A program made the translations under genes and the position numbers. From assembly GCF_013449375.1 (NCBI RefSeq), contig NZ_JACDRR010000019.1, forward strand, positions 1-64,000: a stretch of 64,000 nucleotides of DNA, in the 5' to 3' direction. Within the stretch, counting starts at the first letter, position 1. Each line of letters begins with the position of its first letter. The notes beneath the pieces are model-generated. The model worked only from the letters and a program-made list of their open reading frames with translations, did not search any database and was not told the DNA's origin. Source of the DNA: Pectobacterium sp. CFBP8739. Lineage in GTDB: Bacteria > Pseudomonadota > Gammaproteobacteria > Enterobacterales > Enterobacteriaceae. Shown piece after piece: positions 19,426 to 28,053 of this stretch.

Positions 19426-20688
19426 ATGGATGAAAGCATGTACCGCCCGCACACCCGATCCGTTGTGCATCTGGCGCTGCTCATCAACATGCTTTCCCTC
19501 GGCAGCCTGATGATGGTGATGCCGTTAGGTCCCGATTTCATCAGCGCGCTTTCCATGGATGCCAAGAACATCGGCTACATTAGCGGCGGCGCAACGTTTG
19601 CCTCCGCCATTGTCGGTTTCCTCGTCGCCCCTTATCTGGACAGATTTAACCGTAAACATGCTCTGATCGTTCTGCTGACGCTGCGCTTCAGCCTGACGGC
19701 GGCCTGCATGTTTGCCACCAGCCAAACCCATCTTTTAGTGCTGTTTATTCTGGCAGGTTGCATCGCTGGACCGGCCTCTGGCGTGTTGATGGCGGCGGTG
19801 GTCGATATCGTGCCGGCCAACGAGCGTGGAAAGCAGTTGGCCTACGTCGGTATGAGTTTTTCACTCGCGGCCATTATCATCATGCCGCTGTCGCTGGAGT
19901 TAGCTCACCGTATTAACTGGCAAGCTCCGTTTTATATTTTCGGCCTCGGCGGCCTGCTGCTGGCGCTGTTAGTGCTGTGGCTCTTTCCTTCCATGCCGCC
20001 GACGCACCGATCTCAACCAAGCGCGTCACCCAGCACAGTCCCCACTTCCGTATTGCACGACCTGCTGGCCTCCCCACTTTTCCTGTTGGGGCTGACGGTG
20101 GTTTCGCTACAAATGTTCGGCCATTTCCTGCTGATTCCCCATTTTTCCAACTACTTTCAGTTCAATCTGGCATTCCCGCGGGATGATATTTCCCTGCTTT
20201 ATCTCTGCGGCGGGCTGGCCAGCATGGTAACCATGCAGTTGTGCGGCAACCTGCTGGATCGAGGGTATGCCAGTCGGACGATCGTGGTGACGACGCTGCT
20301 GCTGGCCGTTGTGATCCTCTGCGGTTTCGTTTTGCCTTTTTCGCTTTCCCTGTATCTGGTGTTCACCCTGTTCATGGCGCTCAGCGCAGCCCGCTCCAGC
20401 AGCACGCTGGCAATTACCGCCGGCATTCCGCTGCCGCATCAGCGCGCCGCGTTTATGTCCTATCAGGGCACTGCGGCCAACGTGGCATCCGGGCTTGCCA
20501 GCGTCGCTTCTGCCGCTTATCTGAGCACCTCCCTTGAGGGGAAAATTGACGGATTCTCGCAGTTGGCTATCGCCAGCGCCGTATTTGCGCTGGCCGCTAT
20601 GCTGCTGACCCTGCACCTAATTCCGCAGTTGGCTGAACGCAGCCGAAAGATGGCCGCACGCCAAACGGCACAGGCTACGGGGCAATAA
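19426..20688 (+). CDS. MFS transporter, probable siderophore exporter
   Basis: This protein of about 420 residues has around twelve hydrophobic segments and the pattern of the major facilitator superfamily. A typical loop with D-R-F-N-R-K-H-A follows the second segment and the second half has G-N-L-L-D-R-G-Y. It is divergent from the siderophore operon, behind a Fur-box-like site, and just before the receptor gene. By context it should export the catechol siderophore or a precursor, as EntS does for enterobactin; the sequence alone does not fix the substrate. The start is uncertain: GTG 19405, ATG 19426 and ATG 19438 are all possible, and none has a strong ribosome site. Confidence 0.8.
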   Translation: MDESMYRPHTRSVVHLALLINMLSLGSLMMVMPLGPDFISALSMDAKNIGYISGGATFASAIVGFLVAPYLDRFNRKHALIVLLTLRFSLTAACMFATSQTHLLVLFILAGCIAGPASGVLMAAVVDIVPANERGKQLAYVGMSFSLAAIIIMPLSLELAHRINWQAPFYIFGLGGLLLALLVLWLFPSMPPTHRSQPSASPSTVPTSVLHDLLASPLFLLGLTVVSLQMFGHFLLIPHFSNYFQFNLAFPRDDISLLYLCGGLASMVTMQLCGNLLDRGYASRTIVVTTLLLAVVILCGFVLPFSLSLYLVFTLFMALSAARSSSTLAITAGIPLPHQRAAFMSYQGTAANVASGLASVASAAYLSTSLEGKIDGFSQLAIASAVFALAAMLLTLHLIPQLAERSRKMAARQTAQATGQ

Positions 20689-20773
20689 ACCGATCACATA
20701 CAAATGGGTCGGCAATACACAACACAGCACGTTTACAGGGATATTTTTTCTACTCTTTGATGGGGTCTTTGAC

Positions 20774-22747
20774 ATGCAGCTAAAATCAGAAAGTCGTTTT
20801 TCATATCATCATTTCCCACACAGCAAGGTGTATCGTGCCCTGCTGATGACTGGGTTACTAACATTACCTGCACTTGCGCAGGCAGAAAACGCGGCAGATG
20901 AAAAAATCGTCGTGACAGCAACGCAGACGAAACACACCACGCTAAGCGCCCCCGCCAGCGTTTCTGTCATCACTCACACCGAGCTGGAAAAGATGTCGGT
21001 GAACAACGTTTCCGACGCGGTGAAAAAGTTGCCGGGCATAAACATCAACCCGTCATCGACCTATGGCCGTAACGAAATCAAGATACGTGGCATGCGGGCA
21101 GACTACACGCTACTGCTGGTGAATGGTCGTCGTATTAACTCCCAAGAGTCGCTTGCAACCGATATGGGGAATGATTTCGATCTTAGCTCTATTCCTATGT
21201 CAGCGATTGAACGTATCGAAGTCATTCGCGGCCCAATGTCTTCCTTGTACGGTGCCGACGCGCTGGGCGGTGTGGTAAACGTGATTCTGCGCCAGCCAGG
21301 GGAGAACGTTGCTGGTGAGATCGGCTATAACTTTCAGGCACCAACCGAAGGCTCCGGCGGCGATAATAATCGTCTGAATGGCTACGTCAGCGGGCCATTG
21401 GTGGAAAATACACTGCTGGGCAGCTTGATTGTGGATGGTGGAAAACGTGACGCCTGGCGTACCGAGCAATCCAAGAATCGCAACTCAGATGCTCTGGAAA
21501 AACGTGATAACTACAGCGTGCTAGGTAACCTGACGTGGTTGATCGATTCTCAGCAGAGCCTGGATTTTGATGCGACTTATACCAAAGATGACCGTTTCGT
21601 CGACTGGAATAACTCTGGTGCCACTGTTCATAACACACAAAAAATTGATCGCCTCGGTCTGGGACTCACGCATAACGGTAGCTGGGATCATTTCGATACG
21701 CGGTTACGCTACTACTACGAAAATATCGACTTAATGGACAACTCTCAACTTAATGAGGGTATAGCCGATATTACCCAGAATAATCAGACGGTTGATGGGC
21801 AAATTTCTGGCTATCTGGGCGATCACCTGCTGACCGGCGGCGGCGAATACCGCATCACATCACTGGAACACAGCCTGAACATGAAAGGCGGTAAAGTAGA
21901 CGTCAATCAGAGTGCTCTTTTCCTACAAGATGAGTTCAAACTCGCGGATTTAGCCCTCACATTTGGTGGCCGTGTCGACCACCATGAAGTCTACGGCACC
22001 GAGTTCAGCCCACGCGCCTACGCCACGTATAGTTTAACCGACAATTGGGTGATCAAAGGCGGCGTGAATAAGGCATTTAAAGCCCCAACGCTGGCTCAGT
22101 TCACCAAAGGCTATTCCAAAGCGGACTGCCGCATATTCTGCCGACGCATAGGCAATCCAGACCTCAAAGCAGAAACCTCTATCAGTTATGAAATCGGTAC
22201 TGCCTATGAGGCAGAACGCTTCGGCGGAGGCGTTACCTTATTTAATAATGATATCAAGGATATGATCCAAGCTGAGGCTTGGAATGGTGTCAGGTCTACG
22301 CCTCCAGTCAATCTTACTTATTACAACGTGAGTAAAGCACGTATACAGGGGATTGAAACCTCATTCTGGGTTGATCTGACAGAGGATCTGAACTGGACCA
22401 CCAACTGGACTGTGGTTGATGCTGAAGACCGCACCACCAGAAAGCGCCTGAAGCAAACCCCGAAAAATACGGTTAACACGCAGTTGAACTGGCAGGCATT
22501 GGATAACCTCTCAACCTACGTGTCCTATCAGTACACGAGCAACCAATATCTGCGTGATAAAGAAGTACTTAGAACCCGAGGCTTCAATACCGTGGATATC
22601 GGTGCCACTTATACACCGGTTAAAAACGTAGATCTAAAACTGGGCGTCACTAACCTGACCAACGAAAAACGGGACTATGTTGCCACTGACAACGACTACT
22701 TCCTGTCTGGACGTACGATATACGGCGGCGTGAGCTATAAGTTCTGA
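20774..22747 (+). CDS. TonB-dependent outer membrane receptor, catechol siderophore type
   Basis: This 657-residue protein has a long N-terminal signal region ending at A-L-A-Q-A and a TonB box E-K-I-V-V-T-A-T shortly after. The plug domain shows I-K-I-R-G-M-R-A-D-Y-T-L-L-L-V-N-G-R-R and R-G-P-M-S-S-L-Y-G-A-D-A-L-G-G-V-V-N. The beta barrel ends in the outer-membrane signature phenylalanine (Y-K-F). Overall it resembles CirA/FepA receptors. An R-I-F-C-R-R stretch with an upstream cysteine suggests a loop disulfide. It lies 85 bases after the exporter, with no clear Fur box of its own, so co-transcription is likely. It probably imports the ferric siderophore made by this locus. Confidence 0.92.
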   Translation: MQLKSESRFSYHHFPHSKVYRALLMTGLLTLPALAQAENAADEKIVVTATQTKHTTLSAPASVSVITHTELEKMSVNNVSDAVKKLPGININPSSTYGRNEIKIRGMRADYTLLLVNGRRINSQESLATDMGNDFDLSSIPMSAIERIEVIRGPMSSLYGADALGGVVNVILRQPGENVAGEIGYNFQAPTEGSGGDNNRLNGYVSGPLVENTLLGSLIVDGGKRDAWRTEQSKNRNSDALEKRDNYSVLGNLTWLIDSQQSLDFDATYTKDDRFVDWNNSGATVHNTQKIDRLGLGLTHNGSWDHFDTRLRYYYENIDLMDNSQLNEGIADITQNNQTVDGQISGYLGDHLLTGGGEYRITSLEHSLNMKGGKVDVNQSALFLQDEFKLADLALTFGGRVDHHEVYGTEFSPRAYATYSLTDNWVIKGGVNKAFKAPTLAQFTKGYSKADCRIFCRRIGNPDLKAETSISYEIGTAYEAERFGGGVTLFNNDIKDMIQAEAWNGVRSTPPVNLTYYNVSKARIQGIETSFWVDLTEDLNWTTNWTVVDAEDRTTRKRLKQTPKNTVNTQLNWQALDNLSTYVSYQYTSNQYLRDKEVLRTRGFNTVDIGATYTPVKNVDLKLGVTNLTNEKRDYVATDNDYFLSGRTIYGGVSYKF

Positions 22748-22775
22748 TGCCGATACGTGCTAGTCAATAATACTG

Positions 22776-22799
22776 AGCCCGCAATTCGCGGGCTTTTTT
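22776..22799 (+). terminator. Rho-independent terminator after the receptor gene
   Basis: AGCCCGC, AATTC loop and GCGGGCT, then TTTTTT: a classic terminator 29 bases after the stop. Its T-tract runs into the stop codon of the convergent entD gene. Confidence 0.9.
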
Positions 22800-23532
22800 A
22801 GCAGCAGATAAACGTGGTGACGTCGTACTCTCTCAGCAGATACGCGCCTTTAAAGCGGCGTCCGGCATAAAACGTCGGCGTCAGATCGGTCAGCAGTTCC
22901 AGTTCAAACTCGCGTTTGGTGATATCCAGCGCCACCAGCCTGGCATCCAGAAAATCAAAGTAGTGCCGCACCTGCGGGTAAAGCGCTTTAAACAGGCTTT
23001 CTTTCGCCGAGAAGCTTACCGTCAGCAAACAGCAGAACGATTCATCACGTTCCTGAAACCACTGGTATTCCTTATCACCGATGATGCCGGGCCACAGCGA
23101 TTGCGCACGTTCATCGGACATGAATCCTTCGATATCCACCCCCACGCACGATAGCGTATCGCTACGTAAATGGGCGGCACAGAGTACGCTGTCTTTATTA
23201 TGGCTCAGCGCCCCAGCAATATTTTCCGGCCACTGCGGTGAACGATCTTCCCCACTGCACAGCACAAACTCAGGGTGACCCAGTTTATTCAATACCTGTC
23301 TGGCAAGATAACGCCCAGCCAGAAACTCGGCACGCCGTTTCGGCACGGCGCGTGTGAGCGCATCAGGTAAAGGGATATTCGACGCAGCAAACAGCGCGTC
23401 GTCATAGGCAGACAAATGGAAATGGCAGCGAGCAGTAATACCTGGGTAGGTGGCGCCGTCCGTTGCCCGTGGAAAAGTAATCCATTCAACATCATCAATA
23501 AAAGCAGAAAGCATGTCACTCCACTCAGGCAA
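22798..23532 (-). CDS. entD: 4'-phosphopantetheinyl transferase (EntD type)
   Basis: This 244-residue Sfp/EntD-type transferase attaches phosphopantetheine to the carrier domains of EntB and the NRPSs. Magnesium and CoA motifs are visible: C-V-G-V-D-I-E-G near the middle and F-S-A-K-E-S-L-F-K-A later. An arginine-rich A-G-R-Y-L-A-R near residue 90 matches the EntD pattern, as does G-A-L-S-H-N-K. An internal ATG at 23514 is an alternative start. It is convergent with the receptor gene and completes the siderophore locus. Confidence 0.9.
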   Translation of the reverse strand: MPEWSDMLSAFIDDVEWITFPRATDGATYPGITARCHFHLSAYDDALFAASNIPLPDALTRAVPKRRAEFLAGRYLARQVLNKLGHPEFVLCSGEDRSPQWPENIAGALSHNKDSVLCAAHLRSDTLSCVGVDIEGFMSDERAQSLWPGIIGDKEYQWFQERDESFCCLLTVSFSAKESLFKALYPQVRHYFDFLDARLVALDITKREFELELLTDLTPTFYAGRRFKGAYLLREYDVTTFICC

Positions 23533-23610
23533 GCATATCGCACCCGCATTCGGTAAACACCGCGTAGGCCACGCTTAATCCCTGATTAGGGTAGGGATAT
23601 AAACGAACAA

Positions 23611-23630
23611 TGGGCGACTTTCGCCGCCCA
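23611..23630 (-). terminator. hairpin after the nucleoside transporter gene
   Basis: TGGGCG and CGCCCA form the stem about 33 bases after the transporter stop; on the minus strand ATTGTTCGTTT follows. It is a plausible terminator with a broken T-tract. Confidence 0.5.
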
Positions 23631-23663
23631 TCATCTCGCTACTGCAAGAATGCCTGGTTACAT

Positions 23664-24941
23664 TTACAGGGTCAGGAAGAACCCTGCGATGCAGGCGCTC
23701 ATCAGGTTAGAAAGCGTACCTGCCGCGACCGCTTTCAAACCCAAGCGGGCAATATCCTGGCGCCGACTCGGTGCCATACTGCCCAAACCTCCAATAAGGA
23801 TAGCAATAGACGAAAGGTTAGCAAAGCCGCACAGCGCGAACGAAATCACAGCTTTGGTATGGTCCGACAGAACTTGCAAGCCCGCAGCGGCAACCACATC
23901 ATCTGCCTTCAGGTACTCGCTGAAATTCATGTAAGCAACGAACTCGTTGACGATCAGCTTCTGCCCAATAAACGAGCCCGCTACCGTTGCTTCATGCCAC
24001 GGTACGCCGATTAAAAAAGCAACGGGCGAGAACACCCATCCCAGAATCAGTTGCAGCGACAGTTGCGGATAATCAAACCAGCCACCGATGCCGCCCAGAA
24101 TGCCGTTAAGAAGAGCAATCAACGCGACAAAAGCCAGCAGCATCGCGCCCACATTCAGCGCCAACTGCATACCGGACGCCGCGCCGCTTGCCGCTGCATC
24201 GATGACGTTAGCTGGGCGATCGTCTTCATCGACAAACCCAACCATCTCGTCATGGTCGTGCGTTTTCTCCGTTTCCGGCACCATCAGTTTGGCGAACAGC
24301 AATCCACCCGGCGCAGCCATAAAGGAGGCTGCAATCAGGTAGTCCAGCGGCACGCCCATCTGGGCATAACCCGCCATCACCGATCCCGCAATGGAAGCCA
24401 ATCCACCGCACATCACCGCAAACAGTTCAGAGCGCGTCATGTTGGCAATATACGGGCGAACCACCAGTGGCGCTTCCGTTTGGCCGACAAAAATATTAGC
24501 AGTGGCAGAGAGCGACTCTGTACGGGAGGTTCCCAACAGTTTCTGCAACCCACCACCTAATAAACGGATGACCCACTGCATCACCCCCATGTAGTACAGC
24601 ACCGCCACAAGGGAAGAGAAAAAGACGATGATCGGCAATACACGGAATGCGAAAACAAACCCGCCACCGCCAAAGACTTCAAACATTTTGTTGGAAACCA
24701 GACCGCCAAAAATAAATGAAACCCCTTGGTTTCCGTAGGCGATAACGTTTGCTACACCGCCCGTTAATCCTTCCAGAATTTTGCGTCCTACTGGCACATA
24801 CAACACCAACGCACCGATACCAATCTGAATAACGAAAGCACCAACTACGGTGCGCAATCTGATCGCTTTACGATTACTGGACAACATAACCGCGAACAAA
24901 ATCAGAACAAGCATGCCGATGAGACTCATAACGAGTTGCAT
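23664..24941 (-). CDS. NupC/NupX-family concentrative nucleoside transporter
   Basis: This 425-residue inner membrane protein follows the CNT family layout: N-terminal helices, [13 protein letters not shown], the substrate-binding [13 protein letters not shown] loop, and [20 protein letters not shown]. The family imports nucleosides with protons or sodium. The text is closer to E. coli NupX/PsuT than to NupC, so the exact substrate is open. A histidine/aspartate loop (T-H-D-H-D-E) sits mid-protein. A CRP-like site lies 162 bases upstream of the start, as is usual for nucleoside uptake genes. Confidence 0.88.
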   Translation of the reverse strand: MQLVMSLIGMLVLILFAVMLSSNRKAIRLRTVVGAFVIQIGIGALVLYVPVGRKILEGLTGGVANVIAYGNQGVSFIFGGLVSNKMFEVFGGGGFVFAFRVLPIIVFFSSLVAVLYYMGVMQWVIRLLGGGLQKLLGTSRTESLSATANIFVGQTEAPLVVRPYIANMTRSELFAVMCGGLASIAGSVMAGYAQMGVPLDYLIAASFMAAPGGLLFAKLMVPETEKTHDHDEMVGFVDEDDRPANVIDAAASGAASGMQLALNVGAMLLAFVALIALLNGILGGIGGWFDYPQLSLQLILGWVFSPVAFLIGVPWHEATVAGSFIGQKLIVNEFVAYMNFSEYLKADDVVAAAGLQVLSDHTKAVISFALCGFANLSSIAILIGGLGSMAPSRRQDIARLGLKAVAAGTLSNLMSACIAGFFLTL

Positions 24942-25102
24942 GTGCAGTTCCCTATAACGCGTGAAAAAGTGAAAACAGAATAAAAATCGTGTCGCCAGAA
25001 CGATAAGTAGGCCCTGGCGAGCCGATTATAAAGAGTGGCCCGAAAAGGTCGCTAATTTATGTCACAAATACACACAGCATCGAACAGTCCAAAACACTGA
25101 AA

Positions 25103-25118
25103 AGTGATCTTCGTCACA
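25103..25118. promoter_or_regulatory. CRP-like site upstream of the nucleoside transporter
   Basis: AGTGATCTTCGTCACA matches TGTGA-N6-TCACA at nine of ten positions. It lies in the 315-base gap 24942-25256, which otherwise holds a short hairpin (CCTCC/GGAGG at 25201-25216, perhaps the end of the yjjV transcript) and no gene. A second TCACA half-site lies at 25062-25066. Confidence 0.6.
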
Positions 25119-25256
25119 ATTTAATGGTTAATATATGAAATCAGAATGACTGTTTTGCCAATTGTTACACAGAAATAAGAGAAAAACGGAAGCAAACCGT
25201 CCTCCGCATAAGGAGGGCATCGTTACGGAATAGCGAGTATCGTCGCGGTAGCCGTG

Positions 25257-26054
25257 TTAAGTCGACATGAGCCGTCCAAACAACCGATGCGAATTCTGCC
25301 AGAGCGCCTCAGCAATCTCCTCAGGTGGTTCTGCACGTAGCTCACACAGCGTTTGAAACGCGCACGAAATGCGCTCGGGTCGGTTGGGCTGCCCCTGATA
25401 GCCACTCATCGGCATATCGGGTGCATCCGTTTCCAGCATCAACCGATCTAACGGCAGTTGCGCAACCGCCTGGCGCGTTTTATTTGCCCTGTCGTAGGTA
25501 ATGGTTCCCCCGACACCGATGTAATAACCCAGTCGGATAAAGGCCTGCGCCTGCGCCAAGCTACCTGCAAACCCATGAACGACGCCAGTACGTGGCACGT
25601 CAATCCTGCGGAGCAATTGTGTCAGCCTATCGTGGCTGCGCCGCGAATGCAGGATGGTCGGGAGATCGTATTTTTTCGCCAGCCGAAGCTGAGCCTCAAG
25701 GAAGGTAAGCTGCCGCTCGAACTGCGGTTCCGGCATATAGAGATCCAATCCAATCTCACCCACCGCCACCAGCCTGGAGGACAACTGGCGCAGTTCGTCT
25801 TCCAGACGAAGCAAGTCGCTCTCCTGATGTTCGGCGATATAAAGTGGGTGCAGACCAAGCGCAGCGTAAAGCGGTGAATAAGTGCGAGCAAGCGTCAACA
25901 CGCGCTCAAAATGCTGAGAAGCCACAGCAGGAATAATGATGCGTTCAACCCCGGCGCCTTGCGCCAGACGCAAACTTTCCGGTGCGGCATCGTAAAAGAG
26001 GGGGAAATCGAAATGACAGTGGGTGTCGATAAAACGGTATCGTTCAGAAGGCAC
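25257..26054 (-). CDS. yjjV: TatD-family metal-dependent hydrolase YjjV
   Basis: This TatD-family protein has 265 residues with the start chosen. The N-terminal metal site R-F-I-D-T-H-C-H-F-D-F is clear, followed by A-L-G-L-H-P, A-V-G-E-I-G-L-D, L-H-S-R-R, V-V-H-G-F and L-L/M-L-E-T-D-A-P-D-M-P, in the order of E. coli YjjV. Family members are metal-dependent nucleases or deaminating hydrolases; the physiological substrate of YjjV is not settled. I chose the GTG at 26054, with GGAGAG just upstream, over a longer frame, because the protein then begins just before the metal motif as in E. coli. It sits in the prfC-osmY-ytjA-yjjV order known from E. coli. Confidence 0.9.
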   Translation of the reverse strand: MPSERYRFIDTHCHFDFPLFYDAAPESLRLAQGAGVERIIIPAVASQHFERVLTLARTYSPLYAALGLHPLYIAEHQESDLLRLEDELRQLSSRLVAVGEIGLDLYMPEPQFERQLTFLEAQLRLAKKYDLPTILHSRRSHDRLTQLLRRIDVPRTGVVHGFAGSLAQAQAFIRLGYYIGVGGTITYDRANKTRQAVAQLPLDRLMLETDAPDMPMSGYQGQPNRPERISCAFQTLCELRAEPPEEIAEALWQNSHRLFGRLMST

Positions 26055-26168
26055 GTCGCTTCTCTCCGTCAAGATTAAGTCCGCCAGAATGAGGCGACCT
26101 AATCGACGACCCAATGATATCTTGCCAAAGCCTCATGGCAGAACAGAACGTGTCGTCGCAGTAACGCC

Positions 26169-26360
26169 TCAGTGTAACGTAGTTTTCTCTGAGGATACCT
26201 CGTCGTGCGCTTTTCCGTAACCCTCTTGCAAAACGCCAGACAAGTAATCATTACTCCCTTCCAGCCAAGCGCAGTCGCTGTCAAACCAATCGGCCCACAG
26301 CGCCAGAAAATTCCCTTTCCACTGTTTCCATTTGCCAACAACGATATCGTTATTCACCAT
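26169..26360 (-). CDS. small CsbD/YjbJ-like protein
   Basis: This 63-residue protein starts at an ATG with AGGAGG 5 bases upstream, a very strong site. G-K-W-K-Q-W-K-G-N near residue 9 and L-E-G-x-x-D-Y-L-S-G-V-L-Q-E-G-Y-G match the CsbD-like pattern of E. coli YjbJ (G-N-W-K-Q-F-K-G-K and I-E-G-x-x-D-Q-L-x-G-K-I-Q-E-R-Y-G). CsbD-family proteins are general-stress induced and of unknown mechanism. It occupies the place that yjjU has in E. coli, next to stress-related ytjA and osmY. Confidence 0.75.
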   Translation of the reverse strand: MVNNDIVVGKWKQWKGNFLALWADWFDSDCAWLEGSNDYLSGVLQEGYGKAHDEVSSEKTTLH

Positions 26361-26563
26361 AACCCTCCTGATAAACCGTCGAAATACCGCAAACACGCGT
26401 GGCGTATCTGTGGACGATACGGTGTTAATAGAAAATATTGTGTTGATGAAAATACTGTGTTGATGAAAATATTGTGTCAGTAAAGTGTGACAGCCGCATG
26501 GCGCGGCTGTGTGCTCTGTATGACATTTCTTTCTATGGAGAAAGAATGAAAGAAGATGCTGTG

Positions 26564-26725
26564 CTACGGTCGTTTTCGCCCTGTGAACAAGCTAAGCAGA
26601 AACAGAATAATACCGACCACAAAGACGATTTTCGCCGCACCAGCTGCTGTACCGGCCAGTCCGCCGAACCCCAGTGCTGCCGCGATCAGTGCGATAACTA
26701 GAAATATAATGCCCCAACGAAACAT
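26564..26725 (-). CDS. ytjA: small membrane protein YtjA (DUF1328)
   Basis: This 53-residue protein is nearly identical in pattern to E. coli Ytj[17 protein letters not shown] at the start, a glycine-alanine rich middle, a second hydrophobic segment and G-R-K-R-P at the end. Two transmembrane helices are predicted from hydrophobicity. AAGGAGAG lies just before the ATG. The role is unknown. It lies between osmY and the CsbD-like gene on the same strand. Confidence 0.92.
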   Translation of the reverse strand: MFRWGIIFLVIALIAAALGFGGLAGTAAGAAKIVFVVGIILFLLSLFTGRKRP

Positions 26726-26876
26726 ACGCTCTCCTTACCAGACAAAATGAAAAATCATGGTGGTCATCCTGACGCGATTCTTGCGTCCTGACTGCGTATC
26801 CACAAGTGGTGTTTTATTGTGCGGATTAGGTAGGGTTATCCGCTATATCGGATAACCCCGAGTGAAATGGCGATGA

Positions 26877-27485
26877 TTATTTAACCGTCAGGTCATTCTT
26901 GACGCTTTTCACGCCGTCAACGGCCTTCGCAATACTTTCAGCCCGATCGGACTGCGCTTTGCTGTCCACCTCGCCGCTCAGCTGCACGACGCCAGCCTGC
27001 GTTTCGACTTTCACTTTACGGGACGGAACAATGTCATCTGCCAGCAGTTTGGCTTTAATCGTGCTGGTCACCACGGCATCATCGGCATACGCGCCAACCG
27101 ACTGTGATGGGTTATCTTTCACCTGCAATTTGTCGCTGACGGACTCGACGCCCTCAACCTGCGTGGCAATTTCCACCGCGCGGGTGCTGAGTGCCTGACT
27201 GCTTACAAACCCGCTCAACGTAACGACACCTTTGGACGTTTCGACGGAAATATCGCTGCTGGTAATCGATTTGTCTTCCAGCAACGCACTCTTCACTTTT
27301 GCCGTGATCGCGCTGTCGCTCATATAGTCAGAGGCTTTGTTAGCGGAACTATCGATTTTTGCACCCGTTGTATCCGCGATACGTTCTACTTTCTGCCCTA
27401 ACGTTTCTTCGGCCATCGCACCACCAGCCAGAATAGAACCCAGAGCAACTACGATCAGCGATTGTTTCAGTGTGGTCTTTTTCAT
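26877..27485 (-). CDS. osmY: periplasmic stress protein OsmY (two BON domains)
   Basis: This protein of 202 residues has a signal peptide (K-K-T-T-L-K-Q-S then a hydrophobic core, cleavage near G-A-M-A-E-E) and two BON domains at about 60-120 and 135-202. The second is almost the same as in E. coli ([30 protein letters not shown]). OsmY is a periplasmic protein induced by osmotic stress and stationary phase, with chaperone-like activity reported. The ATG at 27485 follows GGAAG and gives the family length; an open frame extends further upstream but has no support. The gap 27486-28053 upstream holds its promoter region and the prfC terminator, and no gene. Confidence 0.93.
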   Translation of the reverse strand: MKKTTLKQSLIVVALGSILAGGAMAEETLGQKVERIADTTGAKIDSSANKASDYMSDSAITAKVKSALLEDKSITSSDISVETSKGVVTLSGFVSSQALSTRAVEIATQVEGVESVSDKLQVKDNPSQSVGAYADDAVVTSTIKAKLLADDIVPSRKVKVETQAGVVQLSGEVDSKAQSDRAESIAKAVDGVKSVKNDLTVK

Positions 27486-27863
27486 CGATGTCTTCCTTCT
27501 TATGCTCTCTATAAACCCGAAATACGCTATTTGGGGCCACATTAACGCCTGCACAGCCATCAACAAATCAAGGTGATAATGGCACGACCAACGCTCCGAT
27601 GATGCACTCTTCTTGCATAAAAAAATCAGAGTATTGAATTGCAAAGACGAAACAAATCAAAACAATAAACCAACTCAAATTACGTTTACAGTTGAATACG
27701 CCAAGTAAGTTAACACGCTGTTAACTATAGCCCACAGAATGAAAAATCACAGAGGAACGAGGGAAAATGTACAGCAATTCAGATTTGTCTGTGGTACCAG
27801 AATGAAAAGGTGAAACTTGCATAATAGACATGTAATACATTGTTTTTTAATGTTTTTAAAAAT

Positions 27864-27907
27864 AAAAAACCCAGCTATTTTTGGTCTAAAACCAAACATA
27901 GCCGGGT
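27864..27907 (-). terminator. Rho-independent terminator of prfC
   Basis: On the minus strand a long stem (CCCGGCTAT..TTTGGT / ACCAAA..ATAGCTGGG) is followed by six T residues. It lies about 150 bases after the prfC stop and separates prfC from osmY. Confidence 0.8.
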
Positions 27908-28053
27908 AATGATCATGTTAACAATGTGGTTACTATTTAGACGACACAGCCACGATGATTGCCGTGAAATCGCGGCATATCAATCCATCTCGTTGTGAAC
28001 CGATCCCGTTATAAACCTGCATGTCGTGATAAAAATTAATGTTGCGATAAAAA

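Noticed and set aside
24051-24560. 169-residue plus-strand frame
   Set aside because: It is antisense to the nucleoside transporter, which has clear family motifs.
26474-26750. Plus-strand frames of 64-75 residues
   Set aside because: They are antisense to ytjA, whose 53-residue product on the minus strand matches the family residue by residue.
27486-27644. N-terminal extension of osmY by 53 residues
   Set aside because: The extension lacks a ribosome site and would bury the signal peptide; the ATG at 27485 gives the known length.
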